A stretch of 64,000 bases of DNA from Vibrio crassostreae 9ZC13 (GTDB lineage Bacteria > Pseudomonadota > Gammaproteobacteria > Enterobacterales > Vibrionaceae): positions 856,903 to 920,902 of the forward strand of contig NZ_AJYZ02000041.1 in the NCBI RefSeq assembly GCF_000272045.2, in the 5' to 3' direction. The notes under the pieces were generated by a model. That model ran no database searches. It saw only the letters and a program-made list of their open reading frames with translations, and had not been told where the DNA came from. Positions 18,908 to 27,405 of the stretch are shown here, piece by piece. Positions within the stretch are counted from its first letter, which is position 1. The number at the start of each line of letters is the position of its first letter. The translations under genes and the position numbers were made by a program.

Positions 18908-19708
18908 CTACACATCTGTCTCTGCTGGGTCTGCAATAGGGTTTGTTGTAGGATCTACAACAGGGTTTACAGAGGGGTCAGTCATAGGGTTTGGAATCGG
19001 AAATGATTCCGGTTTTGGACTCGATTGAATGGGCTCTTTAGGTCCAAGGAACTTTGGCGTTGTCCCCATAATATACAAATCTAAGAAGGCTTTGGTACGC
19101 GCAAAAACTTCACGCAAACGGATAGAGGTGCCTGAATGATGAGTAGGACCTGAAACCGCTAAACATTGTGCATGAATATCGTAAGAATTAGCGATAAATA
19201 GTGCTCTTTCACAGTGGAATTTCTGAGTAATGATCAGGAAGTTGTCGGTGTCGAAGATCTTTTTAGCGCGAACAATCGAGTCTAAGGTTCTAAAGCCTGC
19301 GTAATCGAGGTTAATGCGTTCATCGGGTACACCCGCTTTCAGCAAGTCGCGTTTCATCGTCCACGGCTCATTGTAAGAGCGATGAGCGTTATCACCACTT
19401 AACAGAAACTGGTCGACTTTTTCACGGTCGAACAGCTCAATCGCGGCTTCGATTCGGTGCTTATAATAGTCGTTGAGTGTTCGACCCAAATATTTGCTCG
19501 TGCCAAGCACAACGGCGACCTCAAGCTCGGGCACTTCATCTATATCGTAGATGATGCGATCTTCCGCTTGCCATGAAACCCAATAATCGATCGCAATAAC
19601 CGCAGCGCTGCCTACTAAGAACACGAGGAAAGCGCCAAACAGAAAACCTTGCAGTTTTTTGTAAGCTTTTTTTATGTAGCTACGGATAATGTGAGAATCA
19701 AATTTCAC
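18908..19708 (-). CDS. SanA/YdcF-like DUF218 membrane protein with a repeat tail
   Basis: A membrane helix near the N-terminus (LFGAFLVFLVGSAAVIAI) is followed by a DUF218 domain (VAVVLGTSK...LLSGDNAHRSYNEPWTMKRDLLKAGV...TLDSIVRAKKIF...ITQKFHCERALFIA), the pattern of SanA, an E. coli envelope protein linked to vancomycin exclusion. The C-terminal tail is unusual: three octapeptides of form NPxxDPxx (NPMTDPSV, NPVVDPTT, NPIADPAE) end the protein. The open frame begins at 19822, but its first residues do not look like this family. I chose the GTG at 19708, 11 bases after AAAGGA; an ATG at 19735 is the other candidate. The start is uncertain. Confidence 0.8.
   Translation of the reverse strand: MKFDSHIIRSYIKKAYKKLQGFLFGAFLVFLVGSAAVIAIDYWVSWQAEDRIIYDIDEVPELEVAVVLGTSKYLGRTLNDYYKHRIEAAIELFDREKVDQFLLSGDNAHRSYNEPWTMKRDLLKAGVPDERINLDYAGFRTLDSIVRAKKIFDTDNFLIITQKFHCERALFIANSYDIHAQCLAVSGPTHHSGTSIRLREVFARTKAFLDLYIMGTTPKFLGPKEPIQSSPKPESFPIPNPMTDPSVNPVVDPTTNPIADPAETDV
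18920..18991 (-). repeat. 24-bp tandem repeat encoding NPxxDPxx, three copies
   Basis: Three degenerate copies of a 24-base unit lie in the last codons of the SanA-like gene. They keep the reading frame, and copy-number change would lengthen or shorten the tail by eight residues per unit. Confidence 0.75.
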
Positions 19709-19811
19709 TCTCGGTATGGTCCTTTCACTGAGCATTAATTTTTGAGTGCTCGATAATACCAAATAAAAATGAGAAAAATCAGTTAAAAAGACAAGACAGT
19801 TTAAAGAAAAA

Positions 19812-19833
19812 AGCCCCTGCAATTGCAGAGGCT
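19812..19833 (-). terminator. Terminator of the malic enzyme gene
   Basis: The stem AGCCCCTGCA / TGCAGAGGCT has one mismatch and a very small loop, and is followed on the minus strand by a TTTTTTCTTT tract. Confidence 0.75.
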
Positions 19834-19880
19834 CATATAAGAGTCGTTAACGCTCTTTATTCCAAGCGCAGTACGCTTTA

Positions 19881-21569
19881 TTAGAATGCCGTGCGCTTGT
19901 AGCGACGGTAAACTGGCTGCCAGAAGTGCTGGTCAATCGCTTGTTGCAGTGCTTCTTCAGTGATCTCTAGAGCAACGCCCTGTTCAATCGCCTTTTTACC
20001 TACCGCAAGAGCAATTTTCTTAGATACCGTGTGGATCTCTTCCAATGGTGGAAGTAGAGCACCTGTGCCATTGATTGCTAGTGGAGAACACGTAGCAAGT
20101 GCACGGCTTGATTCCATTAGCATTTCGTCAGTGATGCGTGAAGCATTCACAGCCAATACACCAAGGCCAATACCTGGGAAGATGTAGCTGTTGTTACACT
20201 GAGCGATTGGGTAAGTTGTGCCGTTGTGAACGACTGGCTCAAATGGGCTACCTGTCGCAACAAGTGCTTGGCCATCAGTCCAACGAATAATGTCGTTTGG
20301 CGTCGCTTCAACACGGCTTGTTGGGTTCGACAGTGGGAACACGATAGGGCGTTCACTGTGTAGGTTCATCTCTTTGATGACTTCTTTGCTGAATAGACCT
20401 GGAGCACCAGACACACCAACCAATACGGTTGGTTTCGCGTGGCGAACTACGTCTAGTAGAGAGAAACCAGTGCCATCGCTTTCCCAGTCTTTGGTGTTTT
20501 CGTTGGTTTGAACCAGACGCTGTTGGAAATCAAGCAGGTTTTGCATGCCTTCTTGTAGCAGACCCCAACGGTCAACCATGTAAACTTGAGAGCGAGCTTG
20601 TGCATCGCTGATACCTTCAGACACCATTTGAGCAATGATAGCTTCAGCAATACCACAACCTGCAGAACCCGCACCTAAGAAGGTGATGCGTTGATCTGAA
20701 AGTTTGCTGTTTGCTGCTTTACATGCTGCAAGTAGAGAACCAACCGTTACGGCTGCTGTGCCTTGGATATCATCGTTGAAACAACAGATGCGATCTTTGT
20801 AGCGCTCAAGCAGTGGCATTGCGTTCTTTTGTGCGAAATCTTCGAACTGAACTAATGCATCAGGCCAACGGCGTTGAACCGCTTGGATGAACTCTTCAAC
20901 GAATGCATCGTAGTCAGCACCCGTAATACGAGGATGACGCCAGCCCATGTACATTGGGTCAGCAAGACGTTGAGGGTTGTTAGTACCCACATCGAGCACG
21001 ATTGGTAGCATGTAAGCTGGGCTGATACCGCCACAAGCTGTATAAAGTGCTAGCTTACCAATTGGAATACCCATACCACCGATGCCTTGGTCTCCCAAAC
21101 CAAGAATACGCTCACCATCCGTAACCACGATAACTTTAACGTTGTGGTTTGTCGCATTATTCAGTAGGTCATCGATACGATCGCGGTTCGGGTATGAGAT
21201 AAACAGACCACGGCCACGACGGTAAATATTTGAGAAGTTCTCACATGCTGCGCCAACTGTTGGCGTATAAATGATAGGCATCATTTCAGAGATGTGGTTT
21301 TGAACTAAACGATAAAAAAGCGTTTCATTAGTGTCTTGGATGTTACGAAGGTAGATATGCTTATCCATATCACTTTCGAAGTTACAATATTGTTTGTATG
21401 CACGTCCTACTTGCTCTTGGATTGTTTCGGTTGTTTCCGGTAACAAACCTTCAAGGTTGAAAGAACTGCGCTCTTCAGCAGAGAATGCGCTGCCTTTGTT
21501 TAGAAGAGGTGTACTTAGTAGAGCAGGACCAGCATAAGGGATATATAGAGGGCGTTTATCGTTGTTCAT
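19881..21569 (-). CDS. maeA: NAD-dependent malic enzyme
   Basis: This 562-residue enzyme oxidatively decarboxylates malate to pyruvate in the cytoplasm. The malic-enzyme signature is visible (MPIIYTPTVGAACENFSNIYRR), with the catalytic lysine and metal-site region (LVQFEDFAQKNA, CCFNDDIQGTAA) and the dinucleotide-binding motif FLGAGSAGCGIAEAI. The length fits the large NAD-linked MaeA/SfcA type rather than the MaeB fusion type. It is transcribed alone and is divergent from the helicase gene. Confidence 0.95.
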   Translation of the reverse strand: MNNDKRPLYIPYAGPALLSTPLLNKGSAFSAEERSSFNLEGLLPETTETIQEQVGRAYKQYCNFESDMDKHIYLRNIQDTNETLFYRLVQNHISEMMPIIYTPTVGAACENFSNIYRRGRGLFISYPNRDRIDDLLNNATNHNVKVIVVTDGERILGLGDQGIGGMGIPIGKLALYTACGGISPAYMLPIVLDVGTNNPQRLADPMYMGWRHPRITGADYDAFVEEFIQAVQRRWPDALVQFEDFAQKNAMPLLERYKDRICCFNDDIQGTAAVTVGSLLAACKAANSKLSDQRITFLGAGSAGCGIAEAIIAQMVSEGISDAQARSQVYMVDRWGLLQEGMQNLLDFQQRLVQTNENTKDWESDGTGFSLLDVVRHAKPTVLVGVSGAPGLFSKEVIKEMNLHSERPIVFPLSNPTSRVEATPNDIIRWTDGQALVATGSPFEPVVHNGTTYPIAQCNNSYIFPGIGLGVLAVNASRITDEMLMESSRALATCSPLAINGTGALLPPLEEIHTVSKKIALAVGKKAIEQGVALEITEEALQQAIDQHFWQPVYRRYKRTAF

Positions 21570-21752
21570 TGGATGCCTAATATGGGAGAAAGGGTTACTA
21601 AAAAATGATAACGGTTTAGTTATTCAATTGTAAATAGTTTCTCCGCGATCTGAGCAAACAAAATGATATTCTTACCTCTGTCCCACACTTATCGAATTTC
21701 AACACGATAATTCGTTATACTTCGCTCACACTTTTTCGCTACTCGCCATTTT

Positions 21753-24131
21753 ATGTCATTACTTCCCATCGATGCTTATCAAAACGTATTCCACGAACAA
21801 ATCGCTAATTCTCACCTTGTCGTAGAGGCGGAAACCGGATCAGGTAAATCAACGCGCCTGCCACTTTGGGCCTCTCAACATGGACGAGTGTTAGTGGTGG
21901 AGCCAAGACGCATCGCGTGTACATCACTGGCTAAATATCTCGCGCAGCGATCAGGCGAGAAGTTGGGTAGCAAAGTGGGCTATGCGATTAAGCTTGAGTC
22001 GGAATACAACGAGCAAACTAACGTTGTTTTTGTGACGCCCGGTATCGCGCTGCGTTGGTTATCAGAAGATGGATTAGCTAGTTTTGATGTGATCGTGGTG
22101 GATGAGTTTCACGAGAGGCGCTGGGACATTGATCTTCTGGTGGCGATTCTGAAACAAAAAGCGAGCCATCGTTTGGTGATCACTTCAGCAACCATTGAGG
22201 GTGAGCGCCTTTCTCATTATTTGGATGCGAATCGCATAAGCTGTGAAGGGCGAACCTATCAAGTTGAGATTGAGCACAGAGCGAATGAATCCAGAACACT
22301 GCCTGATATCCGACATCTAGAGCAGCGTATCGTGGAAGAAGTTAATCATCAGTTGATCGCTTCTTCTGGCGATATGTTGGTTTTTCTACCGGGTAAAAAA
22401 GAGATCGTGCAATGCGAACAAGCCTTAGCGAAAAATCCAGATATCCAAGTTGTTAAATTGCATGCGTCGGTCAGTGATAAAGAGCGAGATTCAGCGTTAT
22501 CGGGTCGGAATATCCATACTGAAGGTAATGGTTTGAGAAAGGTCATCCTTGCGACCAACGTTGCAGAAACCTCATTAACCATTCCTGACATTGGCGTGGT
22601 GATAGATTCAGGATTAGAGAGACGCACCGTTCAGCGTAATGGCAGAACCACACTGATGCTTAAATCCATATCACGAGCGAGTGCCAAACAGCGAGCTGGC
22701 CGCGCGGGTAGGGTAATGGATGGCGTTTGCGTGCGTCTATATGGTGAACATGCGGCGTTAGAGTTAGTCACACCGCCTGAATTGCAGCGTGAAGAGCTGA
22801 CTGAACCTATGTTGGCCGCAGCATGTTGTGGATCTCCGCTTGAGAGCTTGTCCTTCCTTGACCCTATTCCAGAGAAATCACTCAACAGTGCAACTCAAAC
22901 CTTGCTGACGATGGAAGCGATTAACGCCGACCATCAAGTTACCGAGCATGGTAAAAAGCTGTATCCGTTGCCGATTGATGCTTTGTATGCCGATATCGTT
23001 ACTCGAATCAAAACCAAAGCATTAAAAGAGGCGATGGTTGATCTCACTGCGGCGCTGTCCGTTCCTGCTCGCTTGTATCAGTTACCAAACAATGCAGAAC
23101 ATCTTGAAGCGCTCGCGCAACAAGAGAAGGAAGGGTGTGATTTAAGCCTGTTGATTCAGATTGTGCGCGGTCGAGAATATCCGCATTTAGACATCGACCA
23201 ACAGGCTCTGAATGAAGCTCAAGGATTGGCGAAGCAAATGCGGGAGGTATTTGAACTTCCTCAGCTAGAAGTCGCGTCACGTTTCCAACGCATTGAATTG
23301 CTCAAGACCATTGTGAATCTGCATCCTGAACTGGTGTTTGTGCGCCGACTGAAAAGGAAAGAAGCCTTTGCCAATGGTGTTTTAGAAGTGGTGCTCGGTC
23401 GTCAGAACCGTTTCCCTGATAATGCACAAGCGATGTTGGTGTTGGATACTCACAGCTTGCCGGGAAGAGGCGTTAAGCAAACACTGACCTTAGCGACGGT
23501 CACGACACCCATTCCTCTTGAGCTTCTCATTGATGCTGAACTAGGAGAGTGGGAGCAAGGCGAAACCGTTGTGAATGATGATGGTGTTTTTACCGAGATG
23601 GCATTGGTGTACGCAGGCCGCACGATTACAACCAAACTCGTCGCCGCTGAAGGGCAACTATCGTTAAAACCTATCGTCGACCTTGTGTTAAATGGAGAGC
23701 AGCTTCCCGGTTTTGCAAAGGCTCGCACTCAAGAAATCAAACACTGGCAGTTGTATGTGAAACTTGGTCTCGATGAACAAACTAAATACACACCAGAAAT
23801 TGAGAACATTAACTTTGAGCTATGGTTTATAGAGCAGCTTGAAGTACTAGGTGTTACTGATGTCAGCGAATTGGAAATGTTCGATCATGCAGACATACCG
23901 TTCGATGGCATTCCAACTTGGCTCTACTCAGAATTTTCGGAAAAATACCCGTTTGCATTGAGCCTTGCCGACTTGCAACTCGATGTTGAATACTTGCCCG
24001 CAAGAAAGCTGATTTACGTCCATTATCAGTCGGGTAGCCGAAAGTTATCGCCAAAACGTTGGGAGCTACCGACATGGTCTGGTTGGCGTATTCAGTTCAA
24101 AAAAGCGAGTCGAATAATTGATATCAAATAG
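21753..24131 (+). CDS. DExH-box helicase of the HrpA/HrpB type
   Basis: The 792-residue protein has the superfamily 2 motifs in order: Walker A in VEAETGSGKSTRLPL (about 25-40), the Ib-like VVEPRRIACTSLA, DEFH in VIVVDEFHERRWD (motif II, about 110), SAT (motif III) and the arginine-finger motif QRAGRAGR (motif VI, about 310). A helicase-associated region follows. The C-terminal 300 residues are less conserved. The DEFH box and overall length recall HrpB, a putative ATP-dependent RNA helicase of unknown target, but the sequence is divergent enough that I leave the symbol blank. Confidence 0.8.
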   Translation: MSLLPIDAYQNVFHEQIANSHLVVEAETGSGKSTRLPLWASQHGRVLVVEPRRIACTSLAKYLAQRSGEKLGSKVGYAIKLESEYNEQTNVVFVTPGIALRWLSEDGLASFDVIVVDEFHERRWDIDLLVAILKQKASHRLVITSATIEGERLSHYLDANRISCEGRTYQVEIEHRANESRTLPDIRHLEQRIVEEVNHQLIASSGDMLVFLPGKKEIVQCEQALAKNPDIQVVKLHASVSDKERDSALSGRNIHTEGNGLRKVILATNVAETSLTIPDIGVVIDSGLERRTVQRNGRTTLMLKSISRASAKQRAGRAGRVMDGVCVRLYGEHAALELVTPPELQREELTEPMLAAACCGSPLESLSFLDPIPEKSLNSATQTLLTMEAINADHQVTEHGKKLYPLPIDALYADIVTRIKTKALKEAMVDLTAALSVPARLYQLPNNAEHLEALAQQEKEGCDLSLLIQIVRGREYPHLDIDQQALNEAQGLAKQMREVFELPQLEVASRFQRIELLKTIVNLHPELVFVRRLKRKEAFANGVLEVVLGRQNRFPDNAQAMLVLDTHSLPGRGVKQTLTLATVTTPIPLELLIDAELGEWEQGETVVNDDGVFTEMALVYAGRTITTKLVAAEGQLSLKPIVDLVLNGEQLPGFAKARTQEIKHWQLYVKLGLDEQTKYTPEIENINFELWFIEQLEVLGVTDVSELEMFDHADIPFDGIPTWLYSEFSEKYPFALSLADLQLDVEYLPARKLIYVHYQSGSRKLSPKRWELPTWSGWRIQFKKASRIIDIK

Positions 24132-24334
24132 ATGGATAAGTTTTATCTCTAAAATATTAATCAAATAGATGCATATATGATTTTTCAGTGCTTATTTTGT
24201 TACAAGTTTGATTTTTATATTCCTTTTTAACCAATCAAAAGGTCATAAAAGACTATTCTTCTATATCCTATTGCTATAAAGAAAGAGTTGATAGATATTG
24301 AGTATATTGTGTTGCCAAAGTGTCGGGGGACATC

Positions 24335-24712
24335 ATGGATAAACAGGAAGAGACGCGTGTAGAGTTCGATTACACAACATTTCTTGGCGCCTCATGCAGT
24401 AAAAAATGGACTTTTCTGGAAGCACTCACCACAATTGCGCCAGTGTTCAGTACCGTCTGGCGAGATAGCATTAAAGAGTTGGGCACCCCAGAGGATCGTT
24501 TATGGCAGATGGCATTGAAATCAATGTCGACGCGTAAAAGTGATGAGTCGAACATTGTTACCTTACTCAAGCTCGCTAAGCTGGAAGGGATCAATGAGCT
24601 CAAAGTGGTGATGCCATATTCACTTGAAGAAGAGCAGATCGAGTATATTGAATCGCGCAGTCATTTAGTGATTGCGGGTAATTCTGGAGAAGAGTTCACG
24701 ATTAAGCTGTAA
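24335..24712 (+). CDS. Small hypothetical protein
   Basis: I do not recognise this protein of 125 residues. It is soluble and mixed alpha/beta, without signal peptide, cysteine cluster or catalytic motif that I can see; it begins MDKQEETRVEFDYTTFLG and ends with short strands. The ATG at 24335 is preceded by GGGGGA at good spacing; an in-frame GTG lies 15 bases upstream. It has its own terminator and seems to be a single-gene unit. Confidence 0.7.
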   Translation: MDKQEETRVEFDYTTFLGASCSKKWTFLEALTTIAPVFSTVWRDSIKELGTPEDRLWQMALKSMSTRKSDESNIVTLLKLAKLEGINELKVVMPYSLEEEQIEYIESRSHLVIAGNSGEEFTIKL

Positions 24713-24762
24713 CTTCAGCTCGCCTATAATCTCTCTCGAGGAATAGTAAAAACGTACACGTA

Positions 24763-24791
24763 AAAAGGGCCTCAAATATTGAGGCCCTTTT
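24763..24791. terminator. Bidirectional terminator between the hypothetical gene and purC
   Basis: A perfect 13-bp stem (AAAAGGGCCTCAA / TTGAGGCCCTTTT) with a 3-base loop. Confidence 0.88.
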
Positions 24792-24878
24792 AGTATCTAA
24801 AACTTGAGTCTACGAGCTTATTAGCTTTCGAGCTTTTTATTTTGAGATTAAGCGATTAAGCAATTAGCAATTAAGCGA

Positions 24879-25982
24879 CTAGTCGATTAGACCATAGTCA
24901 GCGCGCAGTACATCGATGATCTCTTGCTTAGGATTTTCGCTCAGTACGATCTCCGCACCTGTGATTTTCGCTGCGATATCAAGGTAAGTGCGAGACAGAG
25001 ACATTAGAGAATCCAGTGGAAGTTCATTGTCACGAGCCAATGCTTCACGTTCTGGCATACGCTCTTTATTCAAAAGAATGTCGGCATCAGGGAAGTAGTT
25101 AAGCAAGAACTGACGGAAGCCTTCTTTTGAATTCTCAACGATGTTGCCGTTGTTATATTCCTGAGTATCCCAAATGCGAGATGAATCTGGAGTACCGACT
25201 TCGTCCATGTAGATAAGCTTTTCTTTGCCTTGAGCATCGTTGACGTAGCCAAACTCAAATTTGGTATCAACAAAGGTTTGGTCTACTTTTGCTAGCGCTT
25301 GGCTGATTACGTTGAAGCCTTCTTTAAGAAGTTTTTCGTAATGCGCGATGTCGCTTGCTTGAGTAAAGTTGAATGCTGCGAAGTTATCTTCGATGTTGTT
25401 GCGTGTGATGTTCACATCGTCAGCTTCTGGAACGCCAGGAATACCTTTCAGAATCCCTTTTGTTGAAGGCGTGATCAGTAGCTCAGGCAACTTCTTGTCT
25501 TTCTCAAGGCCTTCAGGCATCTCGATACCACAGAATTCACGTTCGCCGTTTGCGTATGCACGCCACATTGAACCAGTGATGTATTGACGACAAATCGCTT
25601 CGATCATGACTGGGCGAGCTTTTTGTACAATCCATACGAACGGGTGAGGGATATCAAGAATATGACTGTCAGCAAGTCCGTTGTCTTTAAACAATTTGAA
25701 CCAGTGGTTAGAGATAGCATTCAGAGCCGCTCCCTTACCTGGAACACCTTTAAGATTCCCTTCACCACGCCAGATACAATCAAATGCAGAGATACGGTCA
25801 CTGATCACCATGATTGCTAAAGGCGCATCTGGTGCTACATCGTAGCCTTTCTCTTTAATTAGTCGTTGGCTATCTTCTTCAGTTAACCAGTAGACCGAAC
25901 GAACCTTGCCACTGTGGACAGGTTTATCAGTACGGATTGGTAGGTCATCATTTACGGCAAGAACTTGGTCAGCAAGGCTCAT
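24879..25982 (-). CDS. purC: SAICAR synthetase, long form
   Basis: This 367-residue enzyme joins CAIR and aspartate with ATP hydrolysis in purine synthesis. Conserved segments include HSGKVRSVYWL (phosphate-binding hairpin), DRISAFDCI, the PVMIEAICRQYITGSMWR block and KFEFGYV near the C-terminus. It is longer than the 237-residue E. coli enzyme and matches the long form that I associate with Vibrio. A PurR-like palindrome lies about 100 bases upstream. Confidence 0.95.
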   Translation of the reverse strand: MSLADQVLAVNDDLPIRTDKPVHSGKVRSVYWLTEEDSQRLIKEKGYDVAPDAPLAIMVISDRISAFDCIWRGEGNLKGVPGKGAALNAISNHWFKLFKDNGLADSHILDIPHPFVWIVQKARPVMIEAICRQYITGSMWRAYANGEREFCGIEMPEGLEKDKKLPELLITPSTKGILKGIPGVPEADDVNITRNNIEDNFAAFNFTQASDIAHYEKLLKEGFNVISQALAKVDQTFVDTKFEFGYVNDAQGKEKLIYMDEVGTPDSSRIWDTQEYNNGNIVENSKEGFRQFLLNYFPDADILLNKERMPEREALARDNELPLDSLMSLSRTYLDIAAKITGAEIVLSENPKQEIIDVLRADYGLID

Positions 25983-26082
25983 TTAGACATTCCTATCTTT
26001 TATCAAACGTCATACAGAGAAGTGCGGTGTGCACATGATTAGACGGGCATTATACCCAATCTACTATTTGCTTCCAGATAAA

Positions 26083-26098
26083 AAGCAAACGATTGCTA
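26083..26098 (-). promoter_or_regulatory. PurR-like operator upstream of purC
   Basis: AAGCAAACGATTGCTA matches the PurR consensus ACGCAAACGTTTGCGT at 12 of 16 positions and keeps the central CAAACG. Its position 100 bases before the purC start suits repression by PurR with hypoxanthine or guanine. Confidence 0.6.
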
Positions 26099-26119
26099 AA
26101 TCTGTTGTTTAAATAAAAA

Positions 26120-26167
26120 CCCCCGCCTAACAATCCGCTAAAAAATGGGCGAATTGTAGGGCAGGGG
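26120..26167 (-). terminator. Terminator of the sulA-like gene
   Basis: A long imperfect hairpin (CCCCCGCC...GGGCAGGGG, with CAAT/ATTG and CGC/GCG inside) followed on the minus strand by TTTTTATTT. Confidence 0.7.
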
Positions 26168-26293
26168 AAGGCAGTATGTTTGGACTGTGTTTTGGCGAAT
26201 TGTTTCTTAAGTTAAATTAAGTTTGTTAGCTAAAAGATTAAGCTATGTTTGTGGACCATGTTTTTGAGCCAAAATGTTATTAAGCAAGGTGGC

Positions 26294-26701
26294 TTAGTGA
26301 ATACGCTCTGAATTTGCATCCATAAAGAAGACTTCACATTGAAAGCGTAACCCTAATGTTCTTAGGTACTGTTGGCTGAACTGATCAATCGATGCACTTG
26401 CAACAATCGCGCTCGCATTCTTAGAGCGGATTGCTTTCTCGACAGTCTCTACCTCAGTCATTTGATGAGAGGCTTTCATATGAATAACGCGGTCGCAGCA
26501 AACATTATGTTGCTTAAGCTGCTTAGCCGATGGTCTTGGTGTTTGAGCCGTAAACAGTAACCACTGATGTTGATTGGACAGCAACGCCATTCTTGCAAAC
26601 AACGCTTCCTCGTTTGAATTTTTGCTTTTACGAGAAACTGATGTAAATGCGCAGTGAACTAGCGGGCTAGAGTGTTGTGCTTTAACGTGTGCTTGAATCA
26701 T
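26294..26701 (-). CDS. sulA: SulA-like SOS cell-division inhibitor
   Basis: This 135-residue protein resembles SulA in its middle part: QWLLFTAQTPRPSAKQLKQ corresponds to the RWQLWLTP...L segment of the E. coli protein, and VETVEKAIRSKNASAIVA to its TVESMVRALRTGNYSVVI helix-strand. SulA binds FtsZ and blocks septation during DNA damage. The strongest support is the perfect LexA box 22-37 bases before the ATG. An AAGGA ribosome-binding site precedes the start. Overall similarity is modest, so the name rests on motif plus regulation. Confidence 0.75.
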   Translation of the reverse strand: MIQAHVKAQHSSPLVHCAFTSVSRKSKNSNEEALFARMALLSNQHQWLLFTAQTPRPSAKQLKQHNVCCDRVIHMKASHQMTEVETVEKAIRSKNASAIVASASIDQFSQQYLRTLGLRFQCEVFFMDANSERIH

Positions 26702-26722
26702 TTTGCTGTCCTTATATACATG

Positions 26723-26738
26723 CTGTATGTGTATACAG
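26723..26738 (-). promoter_or_regulatory. LexA box
   Basis: CTGTATGTGTATACAG is a perfect CTGT-N8-ACAG SOS operator, placed to cover the promoter of the sulA-like gene. Confidence 0.88.
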
Positions 26739-26741
26739 TAG

Positions 26742-27012
26742 TTTTAGTTACTTATAAGATCAAGCGTTTTTTGCGGGATTATTGGACGATTTCGTCTGAG
26801 GTTATGGATGGTAAATGATTAAATCATTGAAAGTATTCGATAAATTAAATTTGAATGAATCTGCTGTTTTGTATCATAAGTTGAATAAATGTGAGCTTTA
26901 TACAGGTGTATACACTGGTTTTTGCAGAAAAGTACTGTATATACCTGTATAGAAGAGAGAACAAAGAACAAAGAAGAAAGAAGAAAGAAGATCTAAAACC
27001 ACAGGCACAAAA
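26742..27012. other. Intergenic region with an inverted repeat and a purine-rich stretch
   Basis: Between the sulA-like promoter and the terminator of the next gene I see no ORF. It holds a near-perfect inverted repeat (26899-26951, listed separately) and, directly after it, a GAA/AAC-rich purine tract at about 26953-26992. Confidence 0.6.
26899..26951. repeat. Inverted repeat with 16-bp arms
   Basis: Arms TATACAGGTGTATACA (26899-26914) and TGTATATACCTGTATA (26936-26951) match as inverted copies at 15 of 16 positions, with 21 bases between. Each arm contains half of a LexA-like box but neither is a full CTG-N10-CAG site. It may be a double operator or a mobile-element trace. Confidence 0.7.
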
Positions 27013-27031
27013 AAAGCGCCTTAGGCGCTTT
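27013..27031 (-). terminator. Terminator of the small Cys-rich gene
   Basis: An 8-bp stem (AAAGCGCC / GGCGCTTT) with loop TTA, followed on the minus strand by a run of Ts. Confidence 0.85.
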
Positions 27032-27051
27032 CTTATATTTCACGGTGTTGC

Positions 27052-27240
27052 TTATCTCAATGTCGCTTGGGAGAGTTTTGCTCTCATTTCCATTTCACCA
27101 ATATTGAACTGGCGAACATCAATGGTTGCAATATCATTGCACTCGTTACATGCATGATGACACTTACCATCTAGGTAGTCGTGCTTTTTAACTAGGCTTG
27201 GCTTTTTGCACCAATCACAAACGCCTTCTATTGTGAACAT
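27052..27240 (-). CDS. Small zinc-ribbon-like protein
   Basis: The 62-residue protein has Cys8-x2-Cys11, then Cys27, His28, His29, Cys31-x2-Cys34, a spacing that would hold one zinc ion. The C-terminal half is helical and charged. The ribosome-binding site (GAGGAGA) is strong and the gene has its own terminator, so I accept it as real despite its size. The family and function are unknown to me; such proteins often bind nucleic acid or other proteins. Confidence 0.75.
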   Translation of the reverse strand: MFTIEGVCDWCKKPSLVKKHDYLDGKCHHACNECNDIATIDVRQFNIGEMEMRAKLSQATLR

Positions 27241-27405
27241 ATTCTCTCCTCACCTGTTTAAGTCAGGTGTATTTTCGGCGCAAATTATGACACAAGTAAG
27301 ACCCATTAGTTAATAGTTTGTTACCCATTTTTGAGAGGGGGATCGATTGCAACACCAATAAAATCGATATCTTTGAGATCTAGGAAAATGAAGATGTGTG
27401 TTTGT

